Shown piece after piece: positions 46,216 to 58,854 of a DNA stretch of 64,000 bases. The translations under genes and the position numbers were made by a program. Numbering within the stretch: the stretch's first letter is position 1; every line of letters starts with the position of its first letter. Origin of the DNA: Sclerotinia nivalis (Eukaryota > Ascomycota > Leotiomycetes > Helotiales > Sclerotiniaceae); contig JAPEIS010000015.1 of assembly GCA_029531795.1 (NCBI GenBank), forward strand, positions 1,736,001-1,800,000. Reading direction: 5' to 3'. The notes under the pieces are model-generated. The model had not been told where the DNA came from and did no database searches. It saw nothing but the letters and a program-made list of their open reading frames with translations.

Positions 46216-46847
46216 CTATCTCTCACATTGATATCTGCTCCTTAGTTCTGCTTCACGATTCCTCGCTTCCATCTCCTTCTTCTTCTCTGCTTCCATCTCT
46301 TTCTTCTTCGCTAGATCCAGTAAAATCTTACCTATGGATGCTCATCCCACTGTTGAGTCCTGTTCCTTTTCAAGTCTTTCGCTGTTTGTCTTTTCCCTAT
46401 CTAATTCCTCCCTCAGTCTCATCACTTCACGAATAGCTCCATCTTGTTCGTTCTCAGCATTCTCTTGCTTAAAAAGAAAATTATTAATCTCCTTTCACAA
46501 CTTCTTTATTCTCTTCGCCGCCCCCTCCGATTCCTTTTTCATTTCTTTCAATTCCTTCTTCGTCTTTTTCAATTCCTCCTTCATCTCTTTCAACCTTTGC
46601 TCAGCTGAAAACTTCTTTAGTTCAAGCTCAAAAATTGTCGCTAACATCTTATAGCCATCTTGGATACTACTTGTTGATTGAATTGATTCAGTGATGGCAT
46701 TTAAGGTATGGCTAAGATTCGGAAGACCTGATGCTGTCGAAGATTGTGGAAAGGTGTTGTCTGGTAATGTGGGGATTGCTGATGGTGAAAGTGATGGGTT
46801 CCTTTGAGAGCCGATGAAGTCGGCGAGTCTGAATTTGGAGTCATCAT
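46216..46847 (-). pseudogene. Decayed paralogue of the coiled-coil gene
   Basis: Starts MMTPNSDSPTSSALKG at 46847, resembling MKMVPSTDSPP of the neighbour. That frame soon runs to a stop, while the coiled-coil frame opens elsewhere (ELELKKFSAEQRLKEMKEEL, then KESEGAAKRIKKL), implying a frameshift. The coiled-coil frame then hits TGA, continues as KEINNFLFKQENAENEQDG and REVMRLREELDREKTNSERL, hits a second TGA, and continues as ILLDLAKKKEMEAEKKKEME to a TAG at 46216. Both TGAs are single-base changes from CGA or GGA. Unspliced read-through gives no intact product, so it is called a pseudogene. Confidence 0.6.
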
Positions 46848-49125
46848 TATGATTGATCTTCAAGTTCAAGTACTTTGTATTGGATTTGAAAATATGCAGC
46901 AAAAACAATCGGGAATTTTCTCTTGCCTTTATACTCACTTCAAGTCTCTATTCTTCGCCTAATTCAACCATTATGCCGTTGTTCCATGTTTCATGCTGTC
47001 TTGAAACTCTTCTCAAATGTTGTCTCGAGGAAGTCTTACAAAGAGAGGCAATGAATGTATCTGCGTGGATATTCTAGATAAATCTCTCTTTTCGAGATAT
47101 TTCATGTTTATGCTCCGTAAGGCGCGAAGTTGCTGCCGCACTCTCGAATAAATAGAACAGTCATGAATGATATAACCATATCCATTTAGCCCTTCTTGGA
47201 TCGAATTATCGGATATCTAATCTAGCTTTCGACATTATATCCTCAAATAATTTTTAAAAAAATTATCCAACTGTTATACCGTTGAAATATTCTCAGAAAG
47301 TAGTCTCATAGCGCTAGCCCTGAAGATTATAATATTGACAGATTATAGCATCTCATGTACGAGTTTTATGATGAATTGTTCTTTTCACAATGATAATGGT
47401 CCGATTTTTCTGTTTACTATTCTACTTCAATTAATACCCATCAATCGAGCCCCCTTTCAAGATTCATTTGCTATTCCACGCATCTCATCGAAGGTCCTCA
47501 CTACCTCTACTACTATTTCTTATCTCTACAATCTCCAATATCCCCTCTCCCTATCCATACCCTCCATTTATTTCCACACCCCACTCCCTAAGCAAATCCC
47601 ATACAAATCCCCCAAGTTCATTCCATATCTATCCCTAGCTGTATCTAGCTGTATCTACATCTGTATGCCTGATGTAACAACCTCAAAGTCAAATTAACTC
47701 GGCTTTCAAAGCTACACCATGTATAAGATCTTACATAGCTACATATACACCCTTCAACCACACAGCTGCACCCCTTCCTCTCCTTCTACTCCAACCATAT
47801 CAACATCATTTTCTTTCCTTTCCACCTTCGGCTACTCTTTCCCTCCCTGTTCCTCCGTCCCGCGTAACCTTCTCCACCCTACAACCATAAAATAAATATC
47901 TTTCCCCAAATTCGTCCTCCAATTTTGTTCTGCAAAAATCACTCCCCAGACCACTTCGAGCCTACATCCCCCCAACCCCAGCCCAATATCTTAACAGTCA
48001 ACACCACACAAATTCCGAAAATCAAATATACTAACCACATCTTTCTTTCCCTACATCACTAATATTACGCTCCATTACACATCACTCAACACTACTCCAT
48101 CCCTCCATCCCTCCACCTCTCTCACTCCTCCATTGACTTCTCTCTCTCAACTTAAAACCCTAAACACACTCCCATTGCAATCTCCAATCTCCAATCTCCA
48201 ATCTCCAATCTCCAATCTCCACCAAACAAACCCCTTGACCATAAATAAACCTACAAGGCACACCACCAAACAAAAACCCAGCCCAATCCAACCCAACTAC
48301 AAAAAGATACAATATATTAAACCCATAATCCTCAATCCCCCCCTATCCCACCACCTCTCAAGTATAACCCACACAAATTCTTCAATTCCCATACTTATTT
48401 CACTTCAATTCTTCCATTCTTCGTTCGCTTACTCCCATCCCATCCCATCCCCATAGATCCCATGCATTTCCCTCCTACTACCCATACAACACTCCTCGAG
48501 TATCTACTATCTGTCGACATAACAATATCCCACAAGCAAACCCCACATATCCCTATTCCAATCAACTGAAATCAAAATTTGCATCGCATCATCAGTATGA
48601 AATGTCCAATCACTCAGGATATAGAATGATTCAGTCTGACAAACCAAACCAAATCCAAGCTTTCATATATTCGATTTTGGAAATCACTGCAATCATTCAT
48701 TGAATAATCCATCTGAATTTGTCATCCCATATCCACCTTTCAAGCACGTCATTCATTAGATCACTCCAATTTCCACATCAATCCATCAACGTCGAGAATT
48801 AAACCCCTTTCATTATTAGACTAAAGTCCAGGCTGTTGATTTGACGCGCTATGAATCAATTTCAAGATCAATCGATTCTTATTCCCATTCCATCGCTGTG
48901 CATTAACCGTCCTTCTTTAATGCCTGCATTTGAACCTAGTCCCCCTGAACACCTTTTGAGATTCTATACGCCACGCTCGCGCAAGCCAAGCCAAGCCAGA
49001 CCTCAAGGACTAAAATACTACCAAATTAATGATTTGCTCCCCAGCCAAATGCACCCATCATAACCACTAGCATCTCCCATTCCCATTCCCACCACCCTTC
49101 CCCTTCTCCCTACCTCAATCCCCCC
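46848..49125. other. Long pyrimidine-rich spacer
   Basis: 2.3 kb without a recognisable gene. From about 47440 to 49125 the plus strand is strongly C/T/A-rich and G-poor. It includes the CAATCTC repeat at 48178-48219. Short open frames here (e.g. 48133-48456, 48851-49063) are low complexity or unsupported. It could be a long 5' leader or non-coding transcript of the plus strand; no direct evidence. Confidence 0.5.
48178..48219. repeat. CAATCTC 7-bp tandem repeat, 6 copies
   Basis: Six perfect 7-bp units in the pyrimidine-rich spacer. Confidence 0.9.
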
Positions 49126-52100
49126 CTAAAGCCTCTTCCAAACAACATCCTTCTCAAAAATCCTCACATCCTGCACATCCTGAAACTCAAACCCATCCAA
49201 ACTTTCAACTTTCAACCCAAAGCCACTCTCACCAAACATACTCTCATCCTCACTGTCGCTATCAATTGCAGGTTCAGTCTTCTTTCCCAAGTGAACCTTG
49301 GGTATTCTTGCTTTCGGTGGATTTTCTTTAATACGACGATAAATACGGATTATCGAATTTCTAAGAGCAAGATATTCGAGTTCACAGTCGGGATTATGAG
49401 CGATACTGTCTATGGTGAATTTTCGGAATTCGCTCCTCACCAATTGGCAGGTATCTTCAGAGCGGAATTCGATTGCGTGGAGAGCCCGGAGGTTTTTGAG
49501 GCCCGAGAGATTTTGGTTAAGGATGTGCTAATTTCAGGGTTAGTACACGACTTTTGAATGTTTAAATGGACTTGTAACATCTGGATGTGGACTTTGACAA
49601 CTTTGCTAAATCCACAATTGTCATGTGCATCGAAACGAGAATGCTGAAATATCAAGAGAAACGAACTTTTAAATGTCCAAAAAACATTACAACATTGAAA
49701 TATCTCTCACAACAGAAGAGCTGTGAAACAACACAGAACAAAAATGGGGTGAGGTTAGACATAAACATACCATAACTGAAACATCAAAAGCAGCAGCCAA
49801 TTCCTCCAACCCTTTAGCTTTCCGACACAACAGCACAGTAGTTTTGGCATCTAAATCCCATGCAAAAGGTGTTAGTTGGTGAGGAAGACTTTCCTGATGT
49901 ATAGAAAGGACTTTCAATGTCGGGGCATGTTTCTTGAGAGCCAATCTTCGGATTTGCTCTATGGAGACTCTTTTCTTTGAATCTGCGGGGTCTACCTTTG
50001 TTCTGGATGCGCGTTCAAGTATACATAACTCGGTGACTTTTGCAAGTTTTCCGATGCAGTCTAGGAAAGTTAAGGTAACGTTATCTGTGTAGATTTCATG
50101 TAGCGGGAGAGGATCGATCTTATTTTCGCGTGCTACCATAGACCAAAATGGAGTTTGAAAGCCAACACTGAGTAAAGTAATTCTTCTCAATACTCTGATG
50201 TCAATAGCCTTTGATATAACGGAACTTTTTAAAGGTATTAGGTATAGTGATAAGTTCTCAAGGGCAAGACCTCGCGTTTTTCGAATGTACTCGCTCATGT
50301 CCTTGTTGGTATTGACAACTGGGGCCTCAATTTCTGTTAACTTTCCCTTCTCGTTTGTCTTAACCTGCTCTAGAGTTTGTTCAAACTTCTCAGCAGAAAC
50401 TCCTCGAGCAGGAATAGTTTCTGAATTAATCAGCTCATCAACAACTTCCGAGGCTTGATGTTCTTGCACTTCCATCGGAACTGGCTCGAAATCCGTCTCG
50501 GTTTCAGTAGTAATCCCTTCAACAAATTCCAAATCTACCACAAGCTCCGGTTCTTCAATATCGATGTCATCTGGATCTACGATATCCTTGGATTTAGAAA
50601 TTCTTGTCTCCGTTGTCGATTCGTCAAAAAGACCGGGTTGATCTTGAGATTCGCCCTCGTCCATGACAGTTTCGTCTATTGGGTCGGCCACAATTGGTAA
50701 TTCGGAATTCTTCCCATTGACCTCTTCCGCATTATTTTCATTTGCATTACTGGATTCCGCCTTGCTACTTTCGCCATTATTACCTTCCGTATTACTGGTG
50801 CCTGACTTATCAGAAGATTCGCTTTCCCTTTTCAAGCTCTTGAGGTAAACCTGAGAACCCTTCTCGATCGTTTCCTGGACGAGTTTTTGCATGCCCTCGG
50901 ATTTATGTTCAGCCATGGCCTTCGCCGATTGTTGCATTAACGCTACAAACATCTTCAAGGGACTGGACTTTTCTGTCTTTTCCTCTGGTCCACCCTCTGG
51001 CTCATCGGCCTTTTGACTAGGTGAATCCGTACCGCCTTTCGAAGTTGACGAATCAGTACTAAAGATCTTTGCCAAAGCTGCTTCTTGTGCTTTTTTTTCC
51101 TCCGTAACTGTCATCCCTTTTAAAACAAACGCATCAGGTACAGTATCTGAGGCGGTGACAGGAAGTGCTATCAATTGGCCAAATTCATCCTCGGCTTCAG
51201 ATTCATCATCTTCGACGGGAATTTCCACAGCTGGCTTTCTGGTTCTGGAAGCAAGCAGCTCCGAAAATGACAATCTTAGTGAACTCAAAGTTGTCGATGA
51301 GTTCTGTATACAGTCTCGAATTTCAGATAGACAATCCAAGGCATCTATATCAAGAACAGCCAGACTCTTTAAGTTTTTGAATCCTGAAATAGTTTGAGAT
51401 GTCCCATCCGCAATCGGAGTCCGACCTTTTCCTCCATTTTGTTTTGACTTAGTTGATGTGAGAGATGACTGGCTTGGTACGAAGACTGGAGGAAAACCGA
51501 ATGTTGAGGGGTTGTAGTTCGTCGAGGAAGTTGGATTTGGATTAGTCGGAGGAACATGTATTGAACTTTCAGCTTGCATTCTGACATGGAAATGTTGTAG
51601 AGCTTCAATACGATGTAATTCTTTGAAAATCTGCCCACTCAATTTCACACGAATATCCCATCTAAGAATCAGAAATTAGCATGGTCACATATTGTTAGCA
51701 GGGTCAACCAACAGGAAAGTCTCGAGAGCTTTAGCTTTGCGCAAAGTCAAAAGCAACAAAGTATTCATGAATTTCCCACAAGAGGTATCATATAGATAAG
51801 GACGGTATGCTAGCTCTCCTTTTTGACTTCCATTCAAAGGCTCAAGTATAATTTCCTTTAGGTGTTGGGAGTAATCGTAATCACTTGTAACGAAAGTATC
51901 CAGCCCCGCCGCCAAACTATCGATAGGGGAATCATTAAGTGCGTCATTGTCATCTGGAAAGACAATATGGAAGCTTCGATATAGTTCCTTGGCTGCTAGA
52001 TTTCTGAGATGCTTCGAAACGAGAGAGAGCGCAATCAAATCGGCGGTTGACGTCTAGAATAGAAGACGTGTTAGGATGTGATGCGGCGCAAAGATGACAT

Positions 52101-52204
52101 GATGAGAAGTTGTTCAACCCATCTTGACTTACATGTTTCAATATAGCTGATTGAACCTCCGAAGGTAGGTCAAGAATTCCGTTGTTCAGATCCTTATCAG
52201 ACAT
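49126..52204 (-). CDS. F-box protein with long acidic insert
   Basis: Exons 52204-52133, 52053-51713, 51661-49771, 49643-49572 and 49527-49126 give 925 residues. The F-box (SCF ubiquitin-ligase adaptor binding) is at about 10-45: ILDLPSEVQSAILKH joined to TSTADLIALSLVSKHLRNLA. Leucine-rich blocks follow (FKNLKSLAVLDIDALDCL), then an acidic, Ser/Glu-rich disordered segment of ~220 residues, then more LRR-like sequence (IRVLRRITLLSVGFQTPFW, GLEELAAAFDVSVM, NLSGLKNLRALHAIEF). The 72-nt fourth exon and the 44-nt intron after it keep frame and have a TACTAAC branch, but the donor GTCCAT is weak. An upstream ATG at 52249 is also in frame. Likely a substrate receptor; target unknown. Confidence 0.75.
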
Positions 52205-53096
52205 TGTTCCTGTATTTTTGAAGGAAGAGTCGACTTGATGATTATGCAATGTGTGAGTTTCATAAAGAGGGATTCTATAATTGAATCTCGATCTCGCCCG
52301 TCATTCCCAGCCACAGTTCCAATATTTCTAGATTCCGATCTGTATCCGTTATCATCAAGATTATGCTTATTCTTCTCCTCTGTAGATTTCTAGGATTCCA
52401 GACCAGCTCAAAATTCAAAGTTCGTTGTAAAAGATCTCGTTGTAAAAATCAAATTTGGAATAGTTCTAATGATTCCTATGAATTAAATCAACTCCGTCAA
52501 AATATAAGTATGAGAGTTAAAAGAAGGAACACCTACCTACCTTATGTAACTTCCCTTTTATTGGCGTGACTTACTTTTACTAGAAGTCGTAACAAAACCT
52601 AGTCTAGTAGTTACAAGGCTGAAATGAATGATAATTGGTTGAATGTCTGATGTTTGATTTGATAAGTGATTGTTTATTGTCTGTGGGGGTTTGTTTGTTA
52701 GTGAAATGCGGGGGTGGCAACGGAACGGGACATTCTAATGGGGATATATATAGCTTCACTCGTACAATAATGATAATGATAATGATAAATCAACCCCAGG
52801 ATGAGTATAAAAGTATATATAAGCCTTAATTATTCTCCATTCAATTAAATTTATCTATCCCATCCTATTCTATCATAATCTCAAAGAACCCTCTCGCTTC
52901 CAAACGTCTTTCTATACACATATTTTTATCGAGGGTAATAACATCTCGTTACGTTGCAGAGTATATTTCATCAAAAAAAAAAAAAAAAAAAAAAAAAAAC
53001 ATTCAAAAACCTTTCACTTGCCCATTTTCCCAGTTCCCGAACGTCGACCATATATTTCTCATTGCCCTTTGTCCTAACCACCGAAGTTCACGACCC
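52205..53096. other. Intergenic spacer
   Basis: Promoter side of the F-box gene and 3' side of the homeobox gene. Holds an AATGAT run near 52767-52787 and the A27 tract at 52973-52999. Nothing coding recognised. Confidence 0.5.
52973..52999. repeat. A27 homopolymer
   Basis: Twenty-seven consecutive A on the plus strand, about 100 bp downstream of the homeobox gene stop (T27 in its sense strand). Confidence 0.85.
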
Positions 53097-56000
53097 TCAC
53101 CAAAGCCTCTCCCTCCCCCCTCTCAAAAAATCATACCCCTTCATCCCATCTCCCATCCCAACTCCCACCTCGCCATTCCCAGAATTTCCTTTTCCTCTCG
53201 CCAACCTCTCAGATGCCCTCCTTCTCCACGGACTAGCCGTCGCCGTATTAACCTTGTGCAACTCAGCATATTCAATCTGCTTATTCATTTCCTCCTCACT
53301 AAGTCCTTCAAAATCGAATCCCTCGTCTATTTCCTCCATTTCCTGTAATCCGTTTAAGCCATTCATCCCATTCGACAACTGAACCCAAGGTTCCGCGTCG
53401 TTATTTTCCATCCCCATATTCATATTCATATCAAAATCCATAATAGCACCCTCAGTTAGACCAGTAAATGACGGTGCAGAAACGGCTGGTCCTAGCGTTG
53501 AAGAAGGATCATTTGAGAGGAAATCCATGTTGGCGGGTGATGAGGTATTAAACCCCAAGTCCATATCACAATGATCAAGTAATGCCTCATCGAAAGAAGC
53601 TAATAAATCATCATCGTTGAGAAAAGCTGGAGGTTGTTGCGTGGAAAATGAGAGTATTGATTGAGCTTGTGGTTGATACGTTTGAGTTTGTGAATGTGGT
53701 GAATGATTTTGTTGTTGATCCGTTGAAGGAACTCTATAATGAGTTTTGAATTTCTCCAAAAGTTCCTTGTCATCCGCTGCTGTGTTCGGCACATTCAAAA
53801 CATCCCTTGCTCTGGCCCTCAATGATTCATCGGTTGGGACGTGGCCTTGTTCTTTTTCTGTCCTAACTAAATCGAGTAATGCTTCTTCTAATTCCCTCGA
53901 GCAGAAAACCTGTGCGGGCATTTTGTATCGCTTTTTGAGTCCCTTAATATATCCATTTGCGGTTTCTCCTCTCAACCTCACCATCTTCTCGCTTTCGTCT
54001 ATTTTCGCAAGATTGACTTCTATTTCTGCAGTATCACATGCCTTAACATTCTTTCCTGGATTTAAGTAAGGTGGACAGAAACCTGAGCCGCCTAAAGAAA
54101 CTCTCCAGGAGACATTTGCTGTAGGAAGACCTGGCCCGGATTCTTGAGGTGACAGACCGGCATCACGTTTAAATCGCATTAACCATTCTGCGTTGTCAGC
54201 TGCGGTTTGGTTCCATGGGTCGTCGTCATCGTAAATTACCCAACGAGCTTGGTTTTGAAGTTCGGCATCCGTTGGAATCTACTCTTTGTCAGTACATCAA
54301 AGAGATTATCGAGTAAAGAGATGGTCTTACATGTTGATTGGGATTATTTGGCGACATACATCTCGCCACAAATCTGGAAAGTTCTCGGACTAATCGATTG
54401 TAACAATTTGCATCATTGAGGAAGTACTTCAGAGGTTGTGTAGGGTTAGAGTTTGTCGATGGTTGATTCGATGCTTCAAGTGTATGAACTGGCTGATTGT
54501 AGTTCATGTTTGGCGAATTCCCTTTACTTCCTGGACGACTACGAGCCTCGTAATTCTCCAACTCCCAATGTGAGGTTCGTGATGGAGATGCGGCTCGCTC
54601 AGGAGAATCTATAGCTGTTGGAAACATAACGGAAGGTTTATTTTCTGCGGCAGGCGCAAGTGCGTTTCTTGTCTTGAATATATGAAGATATAGTGGATCG
54701 TCAGCCCAGGTTTGATTCCATTGATCATCATTTCCATAAACGATGAGCCTAGCGTGTCGCTGAAGGTCAGAATCTGCAGGCTTTATACCCAGGGAGAATT
54801 GAAGTTGCACATAATCTTTCATCTCTGCTTCGAGTCGAGCGTAGTTATGTATGGCATGATCAATAGAAGTTTCGTCCTTCGATCTTACACCCTCATTAGC
54901 CATTTCACAACTCCTAGGTAAGCCTGCACGCCTTCTGAAATCAGCGAGCCAGCCAGTCGAATCCTTTATCAGGTATTTGAACCACGAAACAGCGCCCTTA
55001 CAAGGTACTGCAGCTGTTAATTCAGCTTCGTCAATAATCCTACATGCTTCCACTTGTAGTTCAGAATCCGTAGCAGTTAGACCAAGCATTTGTCTCGAAG
55101 TAACGTAATTTCGTAGGGCTCTCTCTTTTGGACATTGATGCATTGATGGTGTTGCATCAATCAATGAGCGTTGAATTGTTTCAAATGGCTTGCTTCGTGA
55201 CATTTCAAGGACGTCTTGTTCGTCTGTCTCGCAGATATCCGACCTGGAGAACAAGATCAGGTCTCTTAACCAAGAGCCTTGGGAATAATGCTGCGAATCA
55301 GAGACAGCATCCAAATTGCGGATTATTTGGCGTGCTATACCGAGCAACTCCTTGTCAGTCGGTGTTATGCCTTGTACAACCTTATCATTGACGTATTGAG
55401 TGAGACCGCTCTTGACCAGGTTTTCTGGTGTGCGCTCTACATTAAAAAGATCTTGGGAAGCTTCAAAAGGCCGCATGGTCATTCGTTCTTCGTGAATCAG
55501 ATCTATTACAGCATTAGTCATCGCGAACGCAGAAGGATGGGGAACAAAAATACTTACAAGGGGGAATTCCATTCTCAACGATGTTGAGAATTTGTGGTTC
55601 GAAACCCCAGTCACCCTTCCAATCAACCATACTTTTTCCACTTTTGAAATGTTCGGCCAAATGATCAACTCTAGCTGTCCAAGAATCCATCACTATGCCG
55701 CAGAAGCCGCATCTAGAACGTATTTCTGGCGTTATGACTTTCCAGCTTTCCATACTCCAACTAACAAATTTCACGTCATGAACAAGGTTCAAATGTTGAC
55801 GTAGGTGGTCTTTCCTATAGAATGTCCTTTCTCCAATTGACTTCTCGGCACAACTTGAATGGTTATGTGTTTCAGCATGACCAGCTGATGGGTTCGGGTG
55901 ATCGCAATATACGCAAGCTGGTCGTCCATGCTCCTTGTTGTATTGTATAGGGCCATTGGGACAACAGATCCACCTCTCAAGGGATAAATGTAGAGATTTC

Positions 56001-57508
56001 TCATGCCTCTGCCAATCATGTTTTGTCTTGAAGGATTCGGTACAGAAAGTGCATTGAAAGGTACGGGCGGGACCTGCAGCTATGACTTTTGCTGGTTTTG
56101 GTGCTTGTCGACGACGACGACGTCTGCCTTTGTGTCCGAAAGAACCAAAAGAGCCAAACGATCCACGAGATCTATGAGAATATGCCGAAGCAAATGAACC
56201 AGCGCTAGAATGAGAAGTTCCCAAACTACTCGCCGACGATACATTGTAAAGGGATCGGTTCGAACCATCATCAGCGTAACTGGTGTATGGACTATCCATA
56301 CCAGAATCGAAACTAGAAGCCGTAACGGCCTTTGCTATAGCGGTTGCCGATGCAGGTTCATGTTCGGGTGGAGAGTGCTTCCAACGTTCCAAAGGATTCA
56401 TGTGCTCCAAAGCAGGGGTAGCTTTCCTTGGAATATCCATGGCATTTGCATAATTTCCGACAGTTGGCGGAGTAACAGTCGGCCTCGTCTTCCCTCTTCG
56501 GCGTGCATTCGCGAGCCAATTCGTGATTTGCGTTTTGTTCAATCCAGTTTTAGACATTAGAATCTCCCTCTCCGAATCTGTCGGGTATGGATGATGATGG
56601 TGTAGTCCGAGCCAATCCCTCAGAATTCGTACCGACTGTCTTGAGAATCTCGCTCCAACTTTAGGACTATTTTCCCCAACATCCGATTTGAGATTTTCTG
56701 TGGAAGTTTTAAGAGTTGATAAATCTGTCGAAGAATCATTTCGAGATGCTGAGTATGAATTATACCCTTCAAAAGGAGACATGGGTGATACGAGAGGATT
56801 GGATTGAGAGAGACCTTCCGCTATCTGCCAATCATTGTGTTGTACCAAGCTACAAGGTCGGTTCAATACCAGGCAATTTTGACAAGCGAGATTCTCTCCC
56901 TCTGATGATACTTTGCATGGTTCAGCAGATACTCTGCAGTACTCACACTGCTTGACTGAAGATATGATTTCTTCCTCGTTGATGTCTCGATTTCCCTGGC
57001 TGTCACCAGCACAATTAACCTTGCCAGAGGCACGATAATCATATGATTTTCTGCCCGTGATATTCAAATCTCGTGTTAAGCTGCATTGTCTCGCAAGCGC
57101 CACACAACATGTGCAAGAACCCTTACGGAAACCCTCTTTGATAACTTTGCAATGAGTGTTCTCTTGACGACATCGTGTACAAGGCTTGGTAGGCTCCGAC
57201 ATGCCATCAATCCATCTTGGAAAATCTTGGAAGTCGTGTGCTTCAAGGGCCGTTGTATCAAGTGTCGATGTATTGACCAACCCATTTCCAAAAGCTTGGG
57301 GAAGTTGTTCTTCTGGAGCGGAGAAATGTTGAAGGCATGTGAATGAGTTCTCATCTCCTTCAGGATCCGCAAAGGCTAGGTCGATATCATAAGCACCTAC
57401 ACTCGAAGCAGCATTGAGATGACTAAAGTCATAATCGAATTGATCAGTGGTCGAATGAGTGGCATCCTCAAAATTGAAAAACTCGTCCATTTCGTCAATT
57501 GTGGTCAT
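53097..57508 (-). CDS. Large TALE homeobox / C2H2 transcription regulator
   Basis: Exons 57508-55558, 55502-54331 and 54278-53097 give 1434 residues; introns are 55 and 52 nt and keep frame (VENGIPP to YLIHEERMTM, NPNQH to IPTDAELQ). Domains: two Cys clusters with Zn2Cys6-like spacing (110-142 and 188-219), a homeodomain at ~285-341 ending LNKTQITNWLANARRRGK (TALE/KN type), a Ser/Gly-rich stretch with a GRRRRRR nuclear signal near 461, and C2H2 fingers at ~484-507 and further ones to ~635. The second half has five repeats around PTD-x-EL-Q-x2-AR-x-I (e.g. PADSDLQRHARLIVYGNDD, PTDAELQNQARWVIYDDDD) that resemble helix-turn-helix units. The C-terminal ~250 residues are Gln/Asn/Met-rich and acidic, like an activation region. 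A nuclear DNA-binding regulator; targets unknown. Confidence 0.85.
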
Positions 57509-58854
57509 CTAGAGGGCGCGGTGGTCGGATGAAATGTAAGGACTCAATTGAGTAGGTGAGATGCGGGGGATGTACTCTGGTACAGAAAACCCCCTCCTCC
57601 AGAACTACTCGAGTAAGGCAAAGGCAAAGGAAAATGATGATATTGATAAGAATCAAAGAAAGGGCGTGAGAAAAGAATGAATAATCTTGGGTGTATGGGT
57701 ATATATTGCTGGATGAATGACCGATGTAAGATTAAAAATGGAAGATTAAAATATCGAAGAGAAACCTATCAAAAACAGACTCAGACTCACTGGTCCTTCA
57801 TCTAGAACAGTCATCTTCATGTTCAATTGAATCCTTGTCAGAAAATGTCAACAACGCCCTTCGACAACCACATCTGACCTTAGTCAATCATAACCGTGCA
57901 TTAATCCCCACACCACACCATTGTAAATGCGGTGAAACTCCGATTGGATATCATCAATAATATAAATGCCTTACCTAACTATTACAAAGAGGAATCCTTT
58001 CTTTACTTTCCCGACCTTACTCGAGTACATCGCTTAATTTCCTTTTTAGGCTGTTTATGGGGTTTTCAAAGGTTATGCCTCCATGTCAAGTCCATCTGAC
58101 AAAACTGATGGACCAAACACCAGTTGTATCATAAGATTAACCTATAACATCTAGAGCATGCCTTTCATTGCAACTCATACCCTTCTGATAAACAGTAAAC
58201 TCGACGTTTTAGCGAATGGATTTCAAGCTGACACGCCGACATCGCAATTCCAATAGTTGAAGCCTGGGATTCTACTAGGAATAAGCATAGGTATGGCTGC
58301 AGATGCGCATACGAAGTATTGTTCATTTTTTGGTGGCAGAGCTTGACGATCACTCTGGTTATAAATGGGGGTGAGAAGCGCGATTTGCTTGCGGTATAGG
58401 AATTTACCGACGGATCACGGCTAATTTTTAAGGGGAGGAATGCGGGAAATATAAATGCTCTTGTGTTTACTCACATGTGCACGTGTATTCTAGATGGCTC
58501 CTCCTGAAATTCGTGAAAAATCTCGACGTTGATGCTACATACAGATTTCCTCCATGAGTCATTTCCCGTATGTTCATCAATTCAAGCCATATCCAGCCAG
58601 CGCTTTGTAAAGTCGTCCACCCTTAAGTTCGTACAATGAAATGCGATTCAAATAGCTGACCCCGCGATAATTATGATGGTCGGTCCAAAATACAATGAGA
58701 TCCCCCCGTTCTGTAAGTCTTTCGAAAGAAAATGGTCGAAAGTCCTGCTCTTCGTGTTCATATATTCATGCAAGTAATTTTGCCAACTCCTCATATCCCC
58801 CATTACCCCAAACCTTCAACCTCAACTCCAGTATTTCTTTTACAATCCAGGGTA
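57509..58854. other. Intergenic spacer
   Basis: 1.35-kb upstream region of the homeobox regulator and 3' side of the membrane protein. No convincing ORF or repeat seen. Confidence 0.55.

Noticed and set aside
48133..48456. 107-codon plus-strand ORF
   Set aside because: Open only because the region is G-poor; translation is low-complexity repeats of the CAATCTC array.
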